Shown: positions 32,711 through 41,289 of the stretch, piece after piece | Layout: each line of letters begins with the position of its first letter | Position numbering within the stretch: position 1 is the first letter of the stretch | DNA from: RPQJ01 sp963696545 | Lineage (GTDB): Bacteria; Pseudomonadota; Gammaproteobacteria; Steroidobacterales; Steroidobacteraceae | Reading direction: 5' to 3' | DNA length: 64,000 nt | Assembly: GCA_963696545.1 (NCBI GenBank) | Contig: CAVOKQ010000008.1 | Span: 62,001 to 126,000, forward strand | Notes under the pieces: model-generated | Told to the model about the DNA's origin: nothing | Databases searched by the model: none | The model's input: the letters and a program-made list of their open reading frames with translations, nothing else | Position numbers and translations under genes: made by a program

Positions 32711-33622
32711 ATGAACAGTAAAGCTCCGCTGTTGCTCTGCGCGCTGCTGTTCGCAGGGCCCGTGACCGGTGCCGATACGCCGGCGCCGACGGCGCAGAAG
32801 GCGGTGCTGGTCACGGGCGCCAGTACCGGCATCGGCCGCAAGATCACCGAGCGACTCGCCGCAGCCGGATACTTCGTGTATGCGGGTGCGCGCAAGGACA
32901 CGGATCTGCGCGAGCTCGATGCCATCGACAACGTCGACTCGTTGCGCCTCGACGTCACGAAGCCTGAAGAGATCGCCGCGGCAGTCGAGGCGGTCGGCAA
33001 GGCCGGGCGTGGACTGTATGGCGTGGTGAACAACGCCGGAGTCGCGATCGCCGGCCCGCTGCTGCAGACGAAGGAAGAGGATTTCGATTTCCTGTTCGAC
33101 GTCAACGTCTATGGCCCGTACCGCATCACGCGCGCGTTCGGCCCGTTCGTCGTCGAGTCGAAGGGACGGATCGTGAACATCGGTTCGATCTCGGGGATCC
33201 TGTCGTCGCGCGACCTCGCGGCCTACAGCATGAGCAAGCACGCGATCGAGGCGATGACCGACTCGCTGGCGGGCGAGGTAGCGCCGCTCGACGTGAAGGT
33301 CAGCGTCGTCGAGCCCGGCAATTTCCGCTCCGAGATCGGCAAGAGCGCGCAGATGCGCTCGGGCACGCCGAACCGGCTCGCCGATCGATCGAAGTACAAG
33401 GAGCCCGATGAGGTCGCCGACGCGGTACTGCGTGCGCTCTCCGACCCGAATCCGCAGCGGCGCTACATGGTGGTGCCGAGCCAGGCCGAGGCCGAGCTGA
33501 CGATCAGGAAGCAGATCGAAGAGCTGGTGCAGCTGAACGGCAAGCAGCCGTACAGCTACGATCGCAAGGCGCTGGTCGAGATGCTCGATGCGGCGCTGGC
33601 GGCCGCGCAGCAGGCGCCATAG
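32711..33622 (+). CDS. Short-chain dehydrogenase/reductase with an N-terminal signal peptide
   Basis: A 303-residue SDR. The core motifs are complete: TGxxxGIG in VTGASTGIGRKI, NNAG in VVNNAGVAIAG, NIGSISGILSS with the catalytic Ser, and YSMSK in AAYSMSKHAIEA, followed by EPGNFRSEIG. This is a functional SDR. What is odd is the first 21 residues, MNSKAPLLLCALLFAGPVTGA, which look like a Sec signal peptide. NAD(P)H-dependent enzymes are rarely exported by Sec. An internal start near the SDR fold (residue 30) has no ATG or GTG with a good ribosome site. Substrate unknown. Neighbours encode other envelope proteins. Confidence 0.87.
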   Translation: MNSKAPLLLCALLFAGPVTGADTPAPTAQKAVLVTGASTGIGRKITERLAAAGYFVYAGARKDTDLRELDAIDNVDSLRLDVTKPEEIAAAVEAVGKAGRGLYGVVNNAGVAIAGPLLQTKEEDFDFLFDVNVYGPYRITRAFGPFVVESKGRIVNIGSISGILSSRDLAAYSMSKHAIEAMTDSLAGEVAPLDVKVSVVEPGNFRSEIGKSAQMRSGTPNRLADRSKYKEPDEVADAVLRALSDPNPQRRYMVVPSQAEAELTIRKQIEELVQLNGKQPYSYDRKALVEMLDAALAAAQQAP

Positions 33623-33661
33623 CGAGGCGGCCGGGCTGCCGCAATCAGCGCGCTCCGCCCG

Positions 33662-34486
33662 TCACTTCGGGAACATCAGCTGAACCTGCGCCCGCAGCTG
33701 CCAGTTGGCGCCGAAGTCCGGGTGCACGACGTTGTAGTACGCGCTGAGCTGCGTGTTCACCGGCAGCTTGCCGAGGTGGAAGATCTTGCCGACCCCGCCG
33801 CCCAGCGGCACCGTCCATGCTTGGTCGCTGTCGGCCTTCCAGTCCACCGTGACGATCGGCGCACTGGTCAGGTAGAGGCCGCCCTTGAAGTTGTAGTTCA
33901 CGAAGGGCTGCATGAGCCCGTTGTTGTATGCGCCGCCCGTGTTGTCACTGGAGAGTGACCAGACGTTGTTCGCCAGCACGCCATACACCCACGGGTCGCC
34001 ATGCTTGATTCGCAGCACGACGGCCGTGGGTCCAAGGCCCCAGTTCTTGTTGCCGAGGTCATTGGTGTCGGTCGGCATCTGCACGATGGCGCCCGCGCCC
34101 CAGATCAGGCCGCCGGCCGTGGGTTTGCTCGGCGAGAAGAATCCCGACATCTGGATGTCGCCGAGTCCGAAGCGCGTGCCCTGCCCCGGGTAGAACCCCG
34201 GTTGCCAGATCAGCGGCATGATCGTGCGCGTGATCAGGTTCCAGTCCTCGTTCAACTTGATCGGCAGCACCGGCTGGATGTTCAGGATGTCCTGGGTGCC
34301 ATCCTGCGGCCCGACGTTGAAGTTCGTGTTGTTCTGGAACGGCAGGCTGACCAGGTTGCCGACTGGATTCTGCGCAAGCTTCGCGAGTTCCTCGGCACTC
34401 ATTTCCGCCTGTGATGGCGCAGCAGCGAGAACCGCGAGACCGATTCCCAGGCAGGCCCGTAGTCGTCGTGTGGATCGAATCGTCAT
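33662..34486 (-). CDS. Outer-membrane beta-barrel protein (transporter-like, neuromedin-U/MetA-phenol type)
   Basis: A 274-residue protein with a signal peptide (residues 1-27, ending SQAE) and alternating beta strands. Features are LAQNPVGNLVSLPFQNNTNFNVGPQDG, the IQPVLPIKLNEDWNLITRTIMPLIWQP segment, FGLGDIQMSGFFSP, WGAGAIVQMPTDT and a final LRAQVQLMFPK with a terminal aromatic-like strand. This resembles a widely found family annotated as neuromedin U or MetA-pathway outer-membrane transporters. It is downstream of the beta-propeller gene by 81 bases and on the same strand, so the two form a likely operon. Ligand unknown. Confidence 0.8.
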   Translation of the reverse strand: MTIRSTRRLRACLGIGLAVLAAAPSQAEMSAEELAKLAQNPVGNLVSLPFQNNTNFNVGPQDGTQDILNIQPVLPIKLNEDWNLITRTIMPLIWQPGFYPGQGTRFGLGDIQMSGFFSPSKPTAGGLIWGAGAIVQMPTDTNDLGNKNWGLGPTAVVLRIKHGDPWVYGVLANNVWSLSSDNTGGAYNNGLMQPFVNYNFKGGLYLTSAPIVTVDWKADSDQAWTVPLGGGVGKIFHLGKLPVNTQLSAYYNVVHPDFGANWQLRAQVQLMFPK

Positions 34487-34567
34487 CTCGCGGTCTCCTC
34501 AATCGCTCTCGCGAATTACTGGCGCGGTCCGCCGGCGAAGCAGCCGCTGCCTGCCGTGCCGGCGCAT

Positions 34568-36643
34568 TCAGTACGCCTTGGCCGGCCCGATCTGCGGCGC
34601 ACGCACGGGCTTGGCCATGCCGAAGAAGATCACCACGCCCTGGCCGCCGCAGCGAGTCGACAACGCCTCGGTCGCACCGGGGTAGCAGCTGTCGATGTCC
34701 TGCCAGTTGTTGATGGCCCAGACGTCGCCCGCAGGTCCTATGGCAATGTCTGTCTGCAATTGCAGGCCACCGCCGACGTAGCCGCCTGGCGGCGAGATCT
34801 GGTCGCCCGTCTTGAAACCTGGCGGGCAGTGCTCGGTGCGCGCGCCGCACAACTGCACGATCGGGCTCGACGGCATGGCGAAGTTGCTGACCCACACGTT
34901 GTCATTTCCGTCCACCACCACGGCCCACGGGCCCGGCAGGCCGCCGCCCTTGAACGGCGAGCCCGGGAACTGCGTGCCATCGGGTCGCAGCAGAGTGATG
35001 CTGCCGCTACCCCCCTTCTGCTCCGACATCGTCTTGGTCAGGTAATCGGACGCCGACAGGACCCCGCCTTTTTTCAGGTGCACCGCCATGTCGACCATGT
35101 GCGCCATGCCGATCAGGCCAGACCCGAAGCGGTTGGTGACCCAGACATTGCCCTGGCTGTCGATGTTGAGCCCGCTGTTGTTGGTGCGCACGTCGAGCTT
35201 GACGGACTTGCCCGGGTCGGCCGCCGGAAAGCGGATGACATGGAACGAGCTGTCCGATACCCAGATGCGATCCTGCTGGTCGATGGCCAGGTGGAACGGC
35301 GCTGTGAACGACTTGCACGGCTCGGCACTGTCGCCCTCGCAGACGATCCTGCCGTTCTTCCAGTCGCCCTTGGGGAAATACAGCAGTTGGCGCTTGGAGA
35401 TACCCAACGCCCACACGTCGCCGTTGGGGGCGGTGATGATGCCCTGCATCAGGCCGAGTCGACCGCCGAAGTTGATGCCGTCGGGCGGCGTCAGTGGCCT
35501 GCCATTCCTGTCGAACACGGTGATGGACTTGCTGCCGTAGCTGGACAGCCACACGTTGCCCTTCAGGTCGATCGCCGCACCGAAGGTGCCGCCCTCCATG
35601 CCACCGCCCGTGAAGCCGGTGGTGATCGGCGACAACGGCTTGCCGTTGGGATCGAACTTCGTCGCATGGCCCTGCCACAACGCGTCGTTGGCCTGCCAGC
35701 CGATGGTGAAGTTGTCACCGACCCACAGGTTGCCCTCGGCGTCGAACATCGCCTTGCCGCCGGCGCGATAGCCGCCGCCGTCGAACTTGAGTGGCAGTAC
35801 CCAGGCGCCGGGCGAGATCTGCAGGTACGGCATGTACGGCACGGCGCGCATCGTCCTGCCTTGCGATACCGGATAGAACGCTTCGAGCAGCGCAAAGACC
35901 CGCTCGGGCCGGTACCACGGATACTTCGCGATCGAGTGTGCGGCCGTCAGGGTGTCGGTCGGAGCCGGGCCGGCCGGGCCCCTGGCTGCAGCGAAAAGAC
36001 TGCTGCAGGCATCTGCTCTGACTTGCGTTACACACCCGGCGAGCGCGTCGGCCAGCGACGCGAAGTTGGCCATCGTCGTTGTCTGGCCACTGTTGAGCGG
36101 ATCCTGGATCACTGCGCCCCAGCCGCCCGTCGCGATGTCCACGAAACTCGGGACGTTGCCGGCCGTGATCTTCAGCTGCAGCGGCTGGCCCTTGATTGCC
36201 GTGCCGTCGATGAACTGGTTGTGCGTCCACACCGACGCGACGGTCGTCATCTCGTTGATCGTGACCCTGGGCGGAGCCGTTGCACCCACCACTGTCATCA
36301 GCGAAATGGCCGGATTCTCACTGCCCGCCTTGCTGGCTGCGGGTTTGCCGCCCTTCGCGACCAGGTACAGGGACGAACCGCGGTCCGGTGTGCCGACTGC
36401 GTTCAACACGAAGCTGCCGTCGGCAGCGGTTTTCACCTGCGCCAGTTGCTTCGGAGTATCCGGGCCCGCGGCCCACAACGTCACCGTCGAGCCGGCAATC
36501 GGCGCGCCCGCACCGAGGACCCGACCGCCGATGCTGCCGGCCGAAAACGCAGGCGCCGTCAATGACAGACCCATGATGGCCGCCAACACCATCGGCAGTT
36601 GCCCGCTCGTGGCGGGGACTCGAATTCGCTCTAGAACCGTCAT
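34568..36643 (-). CDS. Secreted beta-propeller (NHL/SMP-30-like) protein
   Basis: A 691-residue secreted protein. A signal peptide (ending near APAFSAG, residue 36) is followed by a Cna-B/carboxypeptidase-regulatory-like domain (GSIGGRVLGAGAPIAGSTVTLW, to about residue 110). The large C-terminal part (about 250-690) contains repeated strands of the NHL or SMP-30 type: DAEGNLWVGDNF, DLKGNVWLSSYG, APNGDVWALGI, DQQDRIWVSDS, DSQGNVWVTNR and DGNDNVWVSNF. Six or more such repeats give a beta-propeller. The start ATG at 36643 has GAGGAGAC just upstream. A divergent LysR gene starts 248 bases away. Role probably in binding or hydrolysing an extracytoplasmic ligand. Confidence 0.85.
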   Translation of the reverse strand: MTVLERIRVPATSGQLPMVLAAIMGLSLTAPAFSAGSIGGRVLGAGAPIAGSTVTLWAAGPDTPKQLAQVKTAADGSFVLNAVGTPDRGSSLYLVAKGGKPAASKAGSENPAISLMTVVGATAPPRVTINEMTTVASVWTHNQFIDGTAIKGQPLQLKITAGNVPSFVDIATGGWGAVIQDPLNSGQTTTMANFASLADALAGCVTQVRADACSSLFAAARGPAGPAPTDTLTAAHSIAKYPWYRPERVFALLEAFYPVSQGRTMRAVPYMPYLQISPGAWVLPLKFDGGGYRAGGKAMFDAEGNLWVGDNFTIGWQANDALWQGHATKFDPNGKPLSPITTGFTGGGMEGGTFGAAIDLKGNVWLSSYGSKSITVFDRNGRPLTPPDGINFGGRLGLMQGIITAPNGDVWALGISKRQLLYFPKGDWKNGRIVCEGDSAEPCKSFTAPFHLAIDQQDRIWVSDSSFHVIRFPAADPGKSVKLDVRTNNSGLNIDSQGNVWVTNRFGSGLIGMAHMVDMAVHLKKGGVLSASDYLTKTMSEQKGGSGSITLLRPDGTQFPGSPFKGGGLPGPWAVVVDGNDNVWVSNFAMPSSPIVQLCGARTEHCPPGFKTGDQISPPGGYVGGGLQLQTDIAIGPAGDVWAINNWQDIDSCYPGATEALSTRCGGQGVVIFFGMAKPVRAPQIGPAKAY

Positions 36644-36771
36644 GCCTGTCTCCTCAACGGCGGATGCAGTCATTGCAGACAACAAAGCGGCCCCGATCGA
36701 ATCCGAGGCCGTCGCATATCGCGTCCGCGAACAGGGCGCCCCGACCGCGGGGCCGTGGCGCCTGCCGAAGA

Positions 36772-36879
36772 CTAGCTACCCGTCGGCATCGGAATGCTGA
36801 CGCCTTCCTTCTGCAGCATTTCGCGCACGAGCTTGAGTGCAAATAGGCTAGCACCGCGATAGGCGAATACTTTGATAAC
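36772..36879 (-). pseudogene. Possible remnant of a truncated gene
   Basis: A stretch of 35 codons reads FAYRGASLFALKLVREML and then QKEGVSIPMPTGS before a stop at 36772. The frame is closed by TAG just upstream and has no start codon, so it looks like the C-terminus of a lost gene cut at the LysR operator. No family is recognised. The call rests on plausible amphipathic sequence only. Confidence 0.3.
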
Positions 36880-36891
36880 CTACGGGTTATC
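36874..36891. promoter_or_regulatory. Palindrome directly before the LysR start
   Basis: GATAACC (36874-36880) and GGTTATC (36885-36891) form a perfect 7-bp inverted repeat with a 4-base spacer, ending one base before the ATG at 36892. No Shine-Dalgarno sequence is present. It is a strong candidate for LysR autoregulation. Confidence 0.55.
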
Positions 36892-37869
36892 ATGATTACA
36901 CCGCTACGACTGCGGCATGCGGCCAGCCTCGCCGAGCACGGGAGCTTCAGGCGAGCCGCCGCAACGCTGCGCATCTCACAGCCCGCGCTGACCAAGAGCA
37001 TCCAGGCGCTGGAGGCGGCGCTCGGTGTGAAGCTCTTTGAACGCCGGCGGGATGGCGTGATTCCGACCGAATTCGGCAGTCTGGTCATCGAGCACACGCG
37101 CGACACGGAGCGGGCGGAAGGCGAACTGCTGCGCAACATCAAGCTGGCCGCCGGCCTGGAAACCGGGTCCCTGCGAGTGGGCTCCGGTCCGTTGCCCGGT
37201 GCAATGTCGGTGTATCGGGCGGCAGGGGCACTGCTCGCCAGGCATCGGAATCTCAAGATCTCGCTGCAGTCTGCAAACTGGCGCGAGGTCGTGATGGCGG
37301 TCGCCGAGGAGAAAGTGGACCTGGGTATCAGCGAGCTCAGCAGCGCATTGCTCGACGACTCGCTACAGACGGAAATGGTTGGTCAGCATCGTGCGCATTT
37401 CCTGTGTCGGACAGGGCATCCGCTTCTCGGGGAGCGCCGCATCACCCTGGCCGAGTTGTTGCTGTACCCGTGGGCGACGACGCGCCTGCCGAATCGCATG
37501 AGCACATTGTTTCCGTCTGGAACCGGACGCGCGGGCGACATCGACAAGCTCAGTGGCGACTTCGTGCCAGCGGTCGAGGTCTGGGCACCGGTTCATCTGG
37601 GCCGGTTGGTCGAGCAGAGTGACGTCATCGCGCTCGGCACGCTGACGCTGGTCGAACAGGAGTTGACGTCGGGCGCGGTCGTCATCGTCCCGACCGAAGG
37701 TCTCGATCTGCGTGCGGCCTACGGCTTCGTGTACCTGAAGAGCCGTACGCTGTCGCCCTCCGCCCGGGCCTATATGACGGAGCTCCGCAACCAGGAGCGG
37801 CTTCTCGTGAAACACGAGACCCGCCTCGAAAGCCTGTACCGCGGCGCCCATCGCAGGACACCTGCCTAG
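36892..37869 (+). CDS. LysR-family transcriptional regulator
   Basis: A 325-residue LysR regulator. The helix-turn-helix occupies residues 1-60: ITPLRLRHAASLAEHGSFRRAA, LRISQPALTKSIQALE and VKLFERRRDGVIPTEFG. The effector domain begins at about residue 92 (GSLRVGSGPLPGAMSVYRAA) and has VDLGISELSSALLDDSLQTEMVG. The C-terminus is slightly longer than usual. It is divergent from the beta-propeller/beta-barrel genes and faces a GST gene on the opposite strand. Its start codon touches a palindrome, which suggests autoregulation. It could control either neighbour. The ligand is unknown. Confidence 0.88.
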   Translation: MITPLRLRHAASLAEHGSFRRAAATLRISQPALTKSIQALEAALGVKLFERRRDGVIPTEFGSLVIEHTRDTERAEGELLRNIKLAAGLETGSLRVGSGPLPGAMSVYRAAGALLARHRNLKISLQSANWREVVMAVAEEKVDLGISELSSALLDDSLQTEMVGQHRAHFLCRTGHPLLGERRITLAELLLYPWATTRLPNRMSTLFPSGTGRAGDIDKLSGDFVPAVEVWAPVHLGRLVEQSDVIALGTLTLVEQELTSGAVVIVPTEGLDLRAAYGFVYLKSRTLSPSARAYMTELRNQERLLVKHETRLESLYRGAHRRTPA

Positions 37870-37875
37870 AGGGCG

Positions 37876-38517
37876 CTACTTGATGCTCGCGGCAAACCAC
37901 CGTGCACGCGTCGACTGGAACTCCGGCAGAGTTTCGCTGCGATCCACGTGTGCCTTGAGCGCCGGATAGCGGGACGCATCGGCGAAGATCTGCAGCGAAT
38001 CGTCCAGCATCGTGCAGATGCAGGCGACGGTGACGTCGGCCTGTGTCAGTCGATCGTCGACGAGCCAGCGGTCCGGGCCGCTGTCGCGGCAGGCCACTTC
38101 GAGCAGCCCGAGCGCTCCGTGCATCTGCTCGCGGCAGCGCGCCACCCAGGGCTCGTGATACTTCTCAGGCGGCCGCACCATCCGCTCGTGCAACTGCTCC
38201 CGGGCCTTCTCACCGGCGCCGATCGCGAGCGACATCAGCCGCAGCGCCTCGCGACGCGGCGAGCCCGAGGCCGGCAGTAATGCGCGCTCCGGGCCGACCC
38301 AGTCGTCGATCGCATCCAGGATCGCGCCCGACTCGACCAGCACCGTGCCGCCGTCCATCACCAGCACCGGTACGCGGCCCAGCGGGCTGTACTCGCGGAT
38401 CCGGTCGAAATCGGCGCCCACGGACCAGTTGCCGTGATCGAACGGCAGCCCGACGTGTTTCAGCGTGACTGCGACACGGCGGACGTACGGCGAATCGAAC
38501 ATGCCAATCAGCAGCAT
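37876..38517 (-). CDS. Glutathione S-transferase family protein
   Basis: A 213-residue GST-like protein. The N-terminal thioredoxin-fold domain has MLLIGMFDSPYVRRVAVTLKHVGLPFDH (Ser in the glutathione-site position), GRVPVLVMDGGTVLVESGAILDAIDD, with the ES motif that binds glutathione. The C-terminal helical domain has EYHEPW-like helices (PPEKYHEPWVARCREQMHGAL) and RWLVDDRLTQADVTVACI. The family acts in glutathione conjugation or as a binding protein. The gene lies leftward, 17 bases after the dinB stop, and convergent with LysR. The regulator may act on it. Substrate unknown. Confidence 0.88.
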   Translation of the reverse strand: MLLIGMFDSPYVRRVAVTLKHVGLPFDHGNWSVGADFDRIREYSPLGRVPVLVMDGGTVLVESGAILDAIDDWVGPERALLPASGSPRREALRLMSLAIGAGEKAREQLHERMVRPPEKYHEPWVARCREQMHGALGLLEVACRDSGPDRWLVDDRLTQADVTVACICTMLDDSLQIFADASRYPALKAHVDRSETLPEFQSTRARWFAASIK

Positions 38518-38533
38518 CGGTCTCGACCTCCCG

Positions 38534-39724
38534 TCACCGGCGTCCGGCCGGCGGCTTTGATTCCAGTGAGCTCGCGGGCTTCAGCGCGACCTTGCCGAAT
38601 TTCTCACGGATCCTGTCTACGGCCGAATCGAGTTCGCGATTGCGCGCGGTCTGCGTTGCGGTGAACAGGTCGAGCTGCGCGGCAGGTGCGAGGTCGCTGA
38701 CGCCGACGCCGAGCAGGCGCAGCGCGGCGCGCGGCTGCGTCACCAGCCATTGTTCCAGCAACTCGAGTGCGACCGCCGTGACGACGCGCGTCTCCTGCGT
38801 CGCGGGCTCGATGTGCCGCTGCCGCGTGTAGGTCATGAAGTCCTTGCGGCGGATCTTCACGGTCACGCAGCTCGCGGCGAGCTCGCGTGCGCGGAGACGG
38901 GCGCAGGTCTTGTCCGCGAGGCGCACGATTTCCGCGCGCAGCTTCGCGTGATCAGCGACGTCGTCATCGAACGTCTCCTCGGCACTGACCTGCTTCTCGT
39001 CGACATCCGGCACCACCGGACGATCGTCGATGCCGGCGGCGCGCTGCTGCACGCGCTCCGTGTAGCGGCCGAAGATCGGGCGCAGCTGAGCCGGATTCGC
39101 CCGGCTTAATTCCCCCAGGGTGCGGATACCGAGTGCCTCGACCTTCGGCGCGGTCTTCGCGCCGAGCCCGAACAGCCGCCGGATCGGCAGCGGGTCCAGC
39201 AAACCGCGCACTTCGTCCGGACGCACGTACACCAGCCCATCGGGCTTGCCGAGGTCGGACGCGATCTTCGCGACGAGCTTGTTGGGCGCGACGCCCACTG
39301 ATGCAGTCAGCTCCGTGCGCTGGCGGATCAGGCGCTTGATCTCGGCGGCAATGTGTTCCGGCACGCCGAGCGTAGCGATGCTGCCGGTGACGTCGAGAAA
39401 CGCCTCGTCGAGCGACAGCCCCTGCACCAGCGGCGTGAACTCGTGGAACACCTCGAAGATGCGTTTCGACTCGGCCGAGTAATGCGAGATGCGCGGGTGC
39501 ACGCACACGGCGTCGGGACAGCGCCGCAGCGCCTCGCGCATCGGCATCGCGGAGTGCACGCCGAACCTGCGCACTTCGTAGCTCGCGGCGGCCACGACGC
39601 CGCGGCCGCCGGTGCCACCGACGATCACGGGCCGCCCGCGCAGCGCGGGATCGTCGCGCTGTTCGACCGATGCGTAGAACGCATCCATGTCCACGTGCAG
39701 GATCCAGCGCTGCGGAGCGGTCAC
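38534..39724 (-). CDS. dinB: DNA polymerase IV
   Basis: A 396-residue Y-family polymerase. Catalytic acids are D12 (HVDMDAFYASVE) and D106-E107 (LSLDEAFLDVTG). The fingers segment is AAASYEVRRFGVHSAMP, and the little-finger part has RRKDFMTYTRQRHIEP. The helix-hairpin-helix LFGLGAKTAPKVEALGIRTLGEL is complete. No classic beta-clamp-binding motif is certain at the C-terminus (AAQLDLFTA is a likely one). It performs error-prone bypass of lesions. The start GTG at 39724 gives the conserved N-terminus. An upstream frame has no conservation. No LexA box was noted. Confidence 0.93.
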   Translation of the reverse strand: MTAPQRWILHVDMDAFYASVEQRDDPALRGRPVIVGGTGGRGVVAAASYEVRRFGVHSAMPMREALRRCPDAVCVHPRISHYSAESKRIFEVFHEFTPLVQGLSLDEAFLDVTGSIATLGVPEHIAAEIKRLIRQRTELTASVGVAPNKLVAKIASDLGKPDGLVYVRPDEVRGLLDPLPIRRLFGLGAKTAPKVEALGIRTLGELSRANPAQLRPIFGRYTERVQQRAAGIDDRPVVPDVDEKQVSAEETFDDDVADHAKLRAEIVRLADKTCARLRARELAASCVTVKIRRKDFMTYTRQRHIEPATQETRVVTAVALELLEQWLVTQPRAALRLLGVGVSDLAPAAQLDLFTATQTARNRELDSAVDRIREKFGKVALKPASSLESKPPAGRR

Positions 39725-39737
39725 GGTTGACCCGCCG

Positions 39738-41210
39738 TCAGAGCGTGAGCGCCGTGTAGAAGAGCAGGCCGAGGACCGTGATGACCATGCTGAACAGGTA
39801 CGCGACGCCGAGGATCGAGTACTTGACCAGCGTGACGAAGCGCCCCTGGCCATACACGCGACGCATTGCCCGGTACAGGTAGTACGGAATGTAGAGCACG
39901 AACAGGAAGATCACGATACCGCTGGCGGCGCTGAAGACCGTGCCCGCGAAGTTACCCTTGGTCCAGGTGGCGAGTCGCTCGAGCAGCACGATCGCGATGC
40001 CGCCCAGGAAGAAGAACGCGTGGTAATGCACGACGAACAGCAGGTGCTCGACGTAGTAGCGCCCCGAGCCGAGGTACAGCACGTAGATGACGGCGGCGAT
40101 CAGCGGCAGGAAGATGAACATCATCTTCGGGATGTTCTCGAACAGCGCGCGGCCGTAGCTCGGCGTATCGGCGACGATCTTGCGGCACGCGCTGCGCAGC
40201 CGTGACTCGGCCTGCTTGCCCTCCGGCCCGAAGTCGACCTTCAGCGTCTCATCGCCGCAAGGGTCCTTCAGCATCTTCTCGACCACGGCCAGATCCTTGG
40301 GCGACGCGGACGCAAGCTTCGTCTCCATTTCCTTGCGTGCCTTCGCCTGCTCGTCCGTGGGCAGGCGCTTCACGAACGTGTCGACCAGCTGCTTCTCCTG
40401 CGCCGTGAGCTGGCGCGGTGGCGGCGCCACCTGGCCCGTCTTCGAGTCCGGCTTCGATTTCGCGGCGGCGTCCTTCGCCTCGCTCGTCGCGGTCCCGTCG
40501 CCGTCGCCCGGAACCAGCTGCAGGTTGGCCTCACCCTTTTCGTCGACGTTGAACTTCAGGTCGCCGCCGGGATCGTTGCCGAGCTGCGCGAGCAGGAAGA
40601 ACGCGACGCTCAGGATCAGGTACATGCGGAACGGCGGCGTGTAGCTCGCGCGCCGGCCGCGCAGGAAGTCCTGCGTCAGGAGTCCTGGCCGGAACGCGAG
40701 CGGGACCAGCGTGCGCCACAGTCGCGAGTCGAAGTTCGTGATGTCGCCGAGGACGTCGCGCAGCAGGCCCCACAGCGACAGCACGCGCACCGTCGCGCGC
40801 TGGCCGCAGTGCGAGCAGTGCTGGCCGGTGAGCACCTCGCCGCAGTTGAGGCAGTTCTCCGTGGACACCTTGCCGCGGATGAACTCCTCGCGCTGCGCGA
40901 GGGCCCTGGGTCGCTCGGAAGCGCGGTCACCGAACCGCGCAACCCCGGTGGCGTGCATCCGCGCCGCGTGATTGCGCAGATAGTCATCGAGCGCGGCCTG
41001 GTCGTGCAGGCGGTACTGCACGGTCCGGTGAATCCTGCCCGGCACCGGGGCCGCATCGGCGAGCACTTCCGCGGACAGGAATCCGGGGAACTGCAACACG
41101 TCGGCTATGTGATCGCGCAGCCACGTGTCGAAGCGACTCTCGATGGCGGCGTCCGCCTCGAGATCGACCTCGTAGACCACTTTGCCCGCGCTCGGCAGGA
41201 TTTCACTCAC
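39738..41210 (-). CDS. DUF4286-DUF3667 membrane protein with zinc ribbon
   Basis: A 490-residue protein. Residues 8-100 form a DUF4286-like domain (KVVYEVDLEADAAIESRFDTWL, then GFLSAEVL). Next is a four-cysteine zinc ribbon, NCLNCGEVLTGQHCSHCGQR, at about 118-138, the start of DUF3667. The membrane part (about 140-490) has five or six hydrophobic helices, split by a long charged insert (about 215-345) rich in Lys, Asp and Ala. Function unknown. GTG at 41210 is preferred over ATG at 41258 since DUF4286 begins close to it. It follows fadE by 80 bases and precedes dinB by 14. Confidence 0.75.
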   Translation of the reverse strand: MSEILPSAGKVVYEVDLEADAAIESRFDTWLRDHIADVLQFPGFLSAEVLADAAPVPGRIHRTVQYRLHDQAALDDYLRNHAARMHATGVARFGDRASERPRALAQREEFIRGKVSTENCLNCGEVLTGQHCSHCGQRATVRVLSLWGLLRDVLGDITNFDSRLWRTLVPLAFRPGLLTQDFLRGRRASYTPPFRMYLILSVAFFLLAQLGNDPGGDLKFNVDEKGEANLQLVPGDGDGTATSEAKDAAAKSKPDSKTGQVAPPPRQLTAQEKQLVDTFVKRLPTDEQAKARKEMETKLASASPKDLAVVEKMLKDPCGDETLKVDFGPEGKQAESRLRSACRKIVADTPSYGRALFENIPKMMFIFLPLIAAVIYVLYLGSGRYYVEHLLFVVHYHAFFFLGGIAIVLLERLATWTKGNFAGTVFSAASGIVIFLFVLYIPYYLYRAMRRVYGQGRFVTLVKYSILGVAYLFSMVITVLGLLFYTALTL

Positions 41211-41289
41211 GGGCGCAAGCGTACCAAAACGCGGCGAGCCGGACGGCGCGTCGACCATCCGGCTCCCTGTGTGCCGCGACCGCCGGGTG

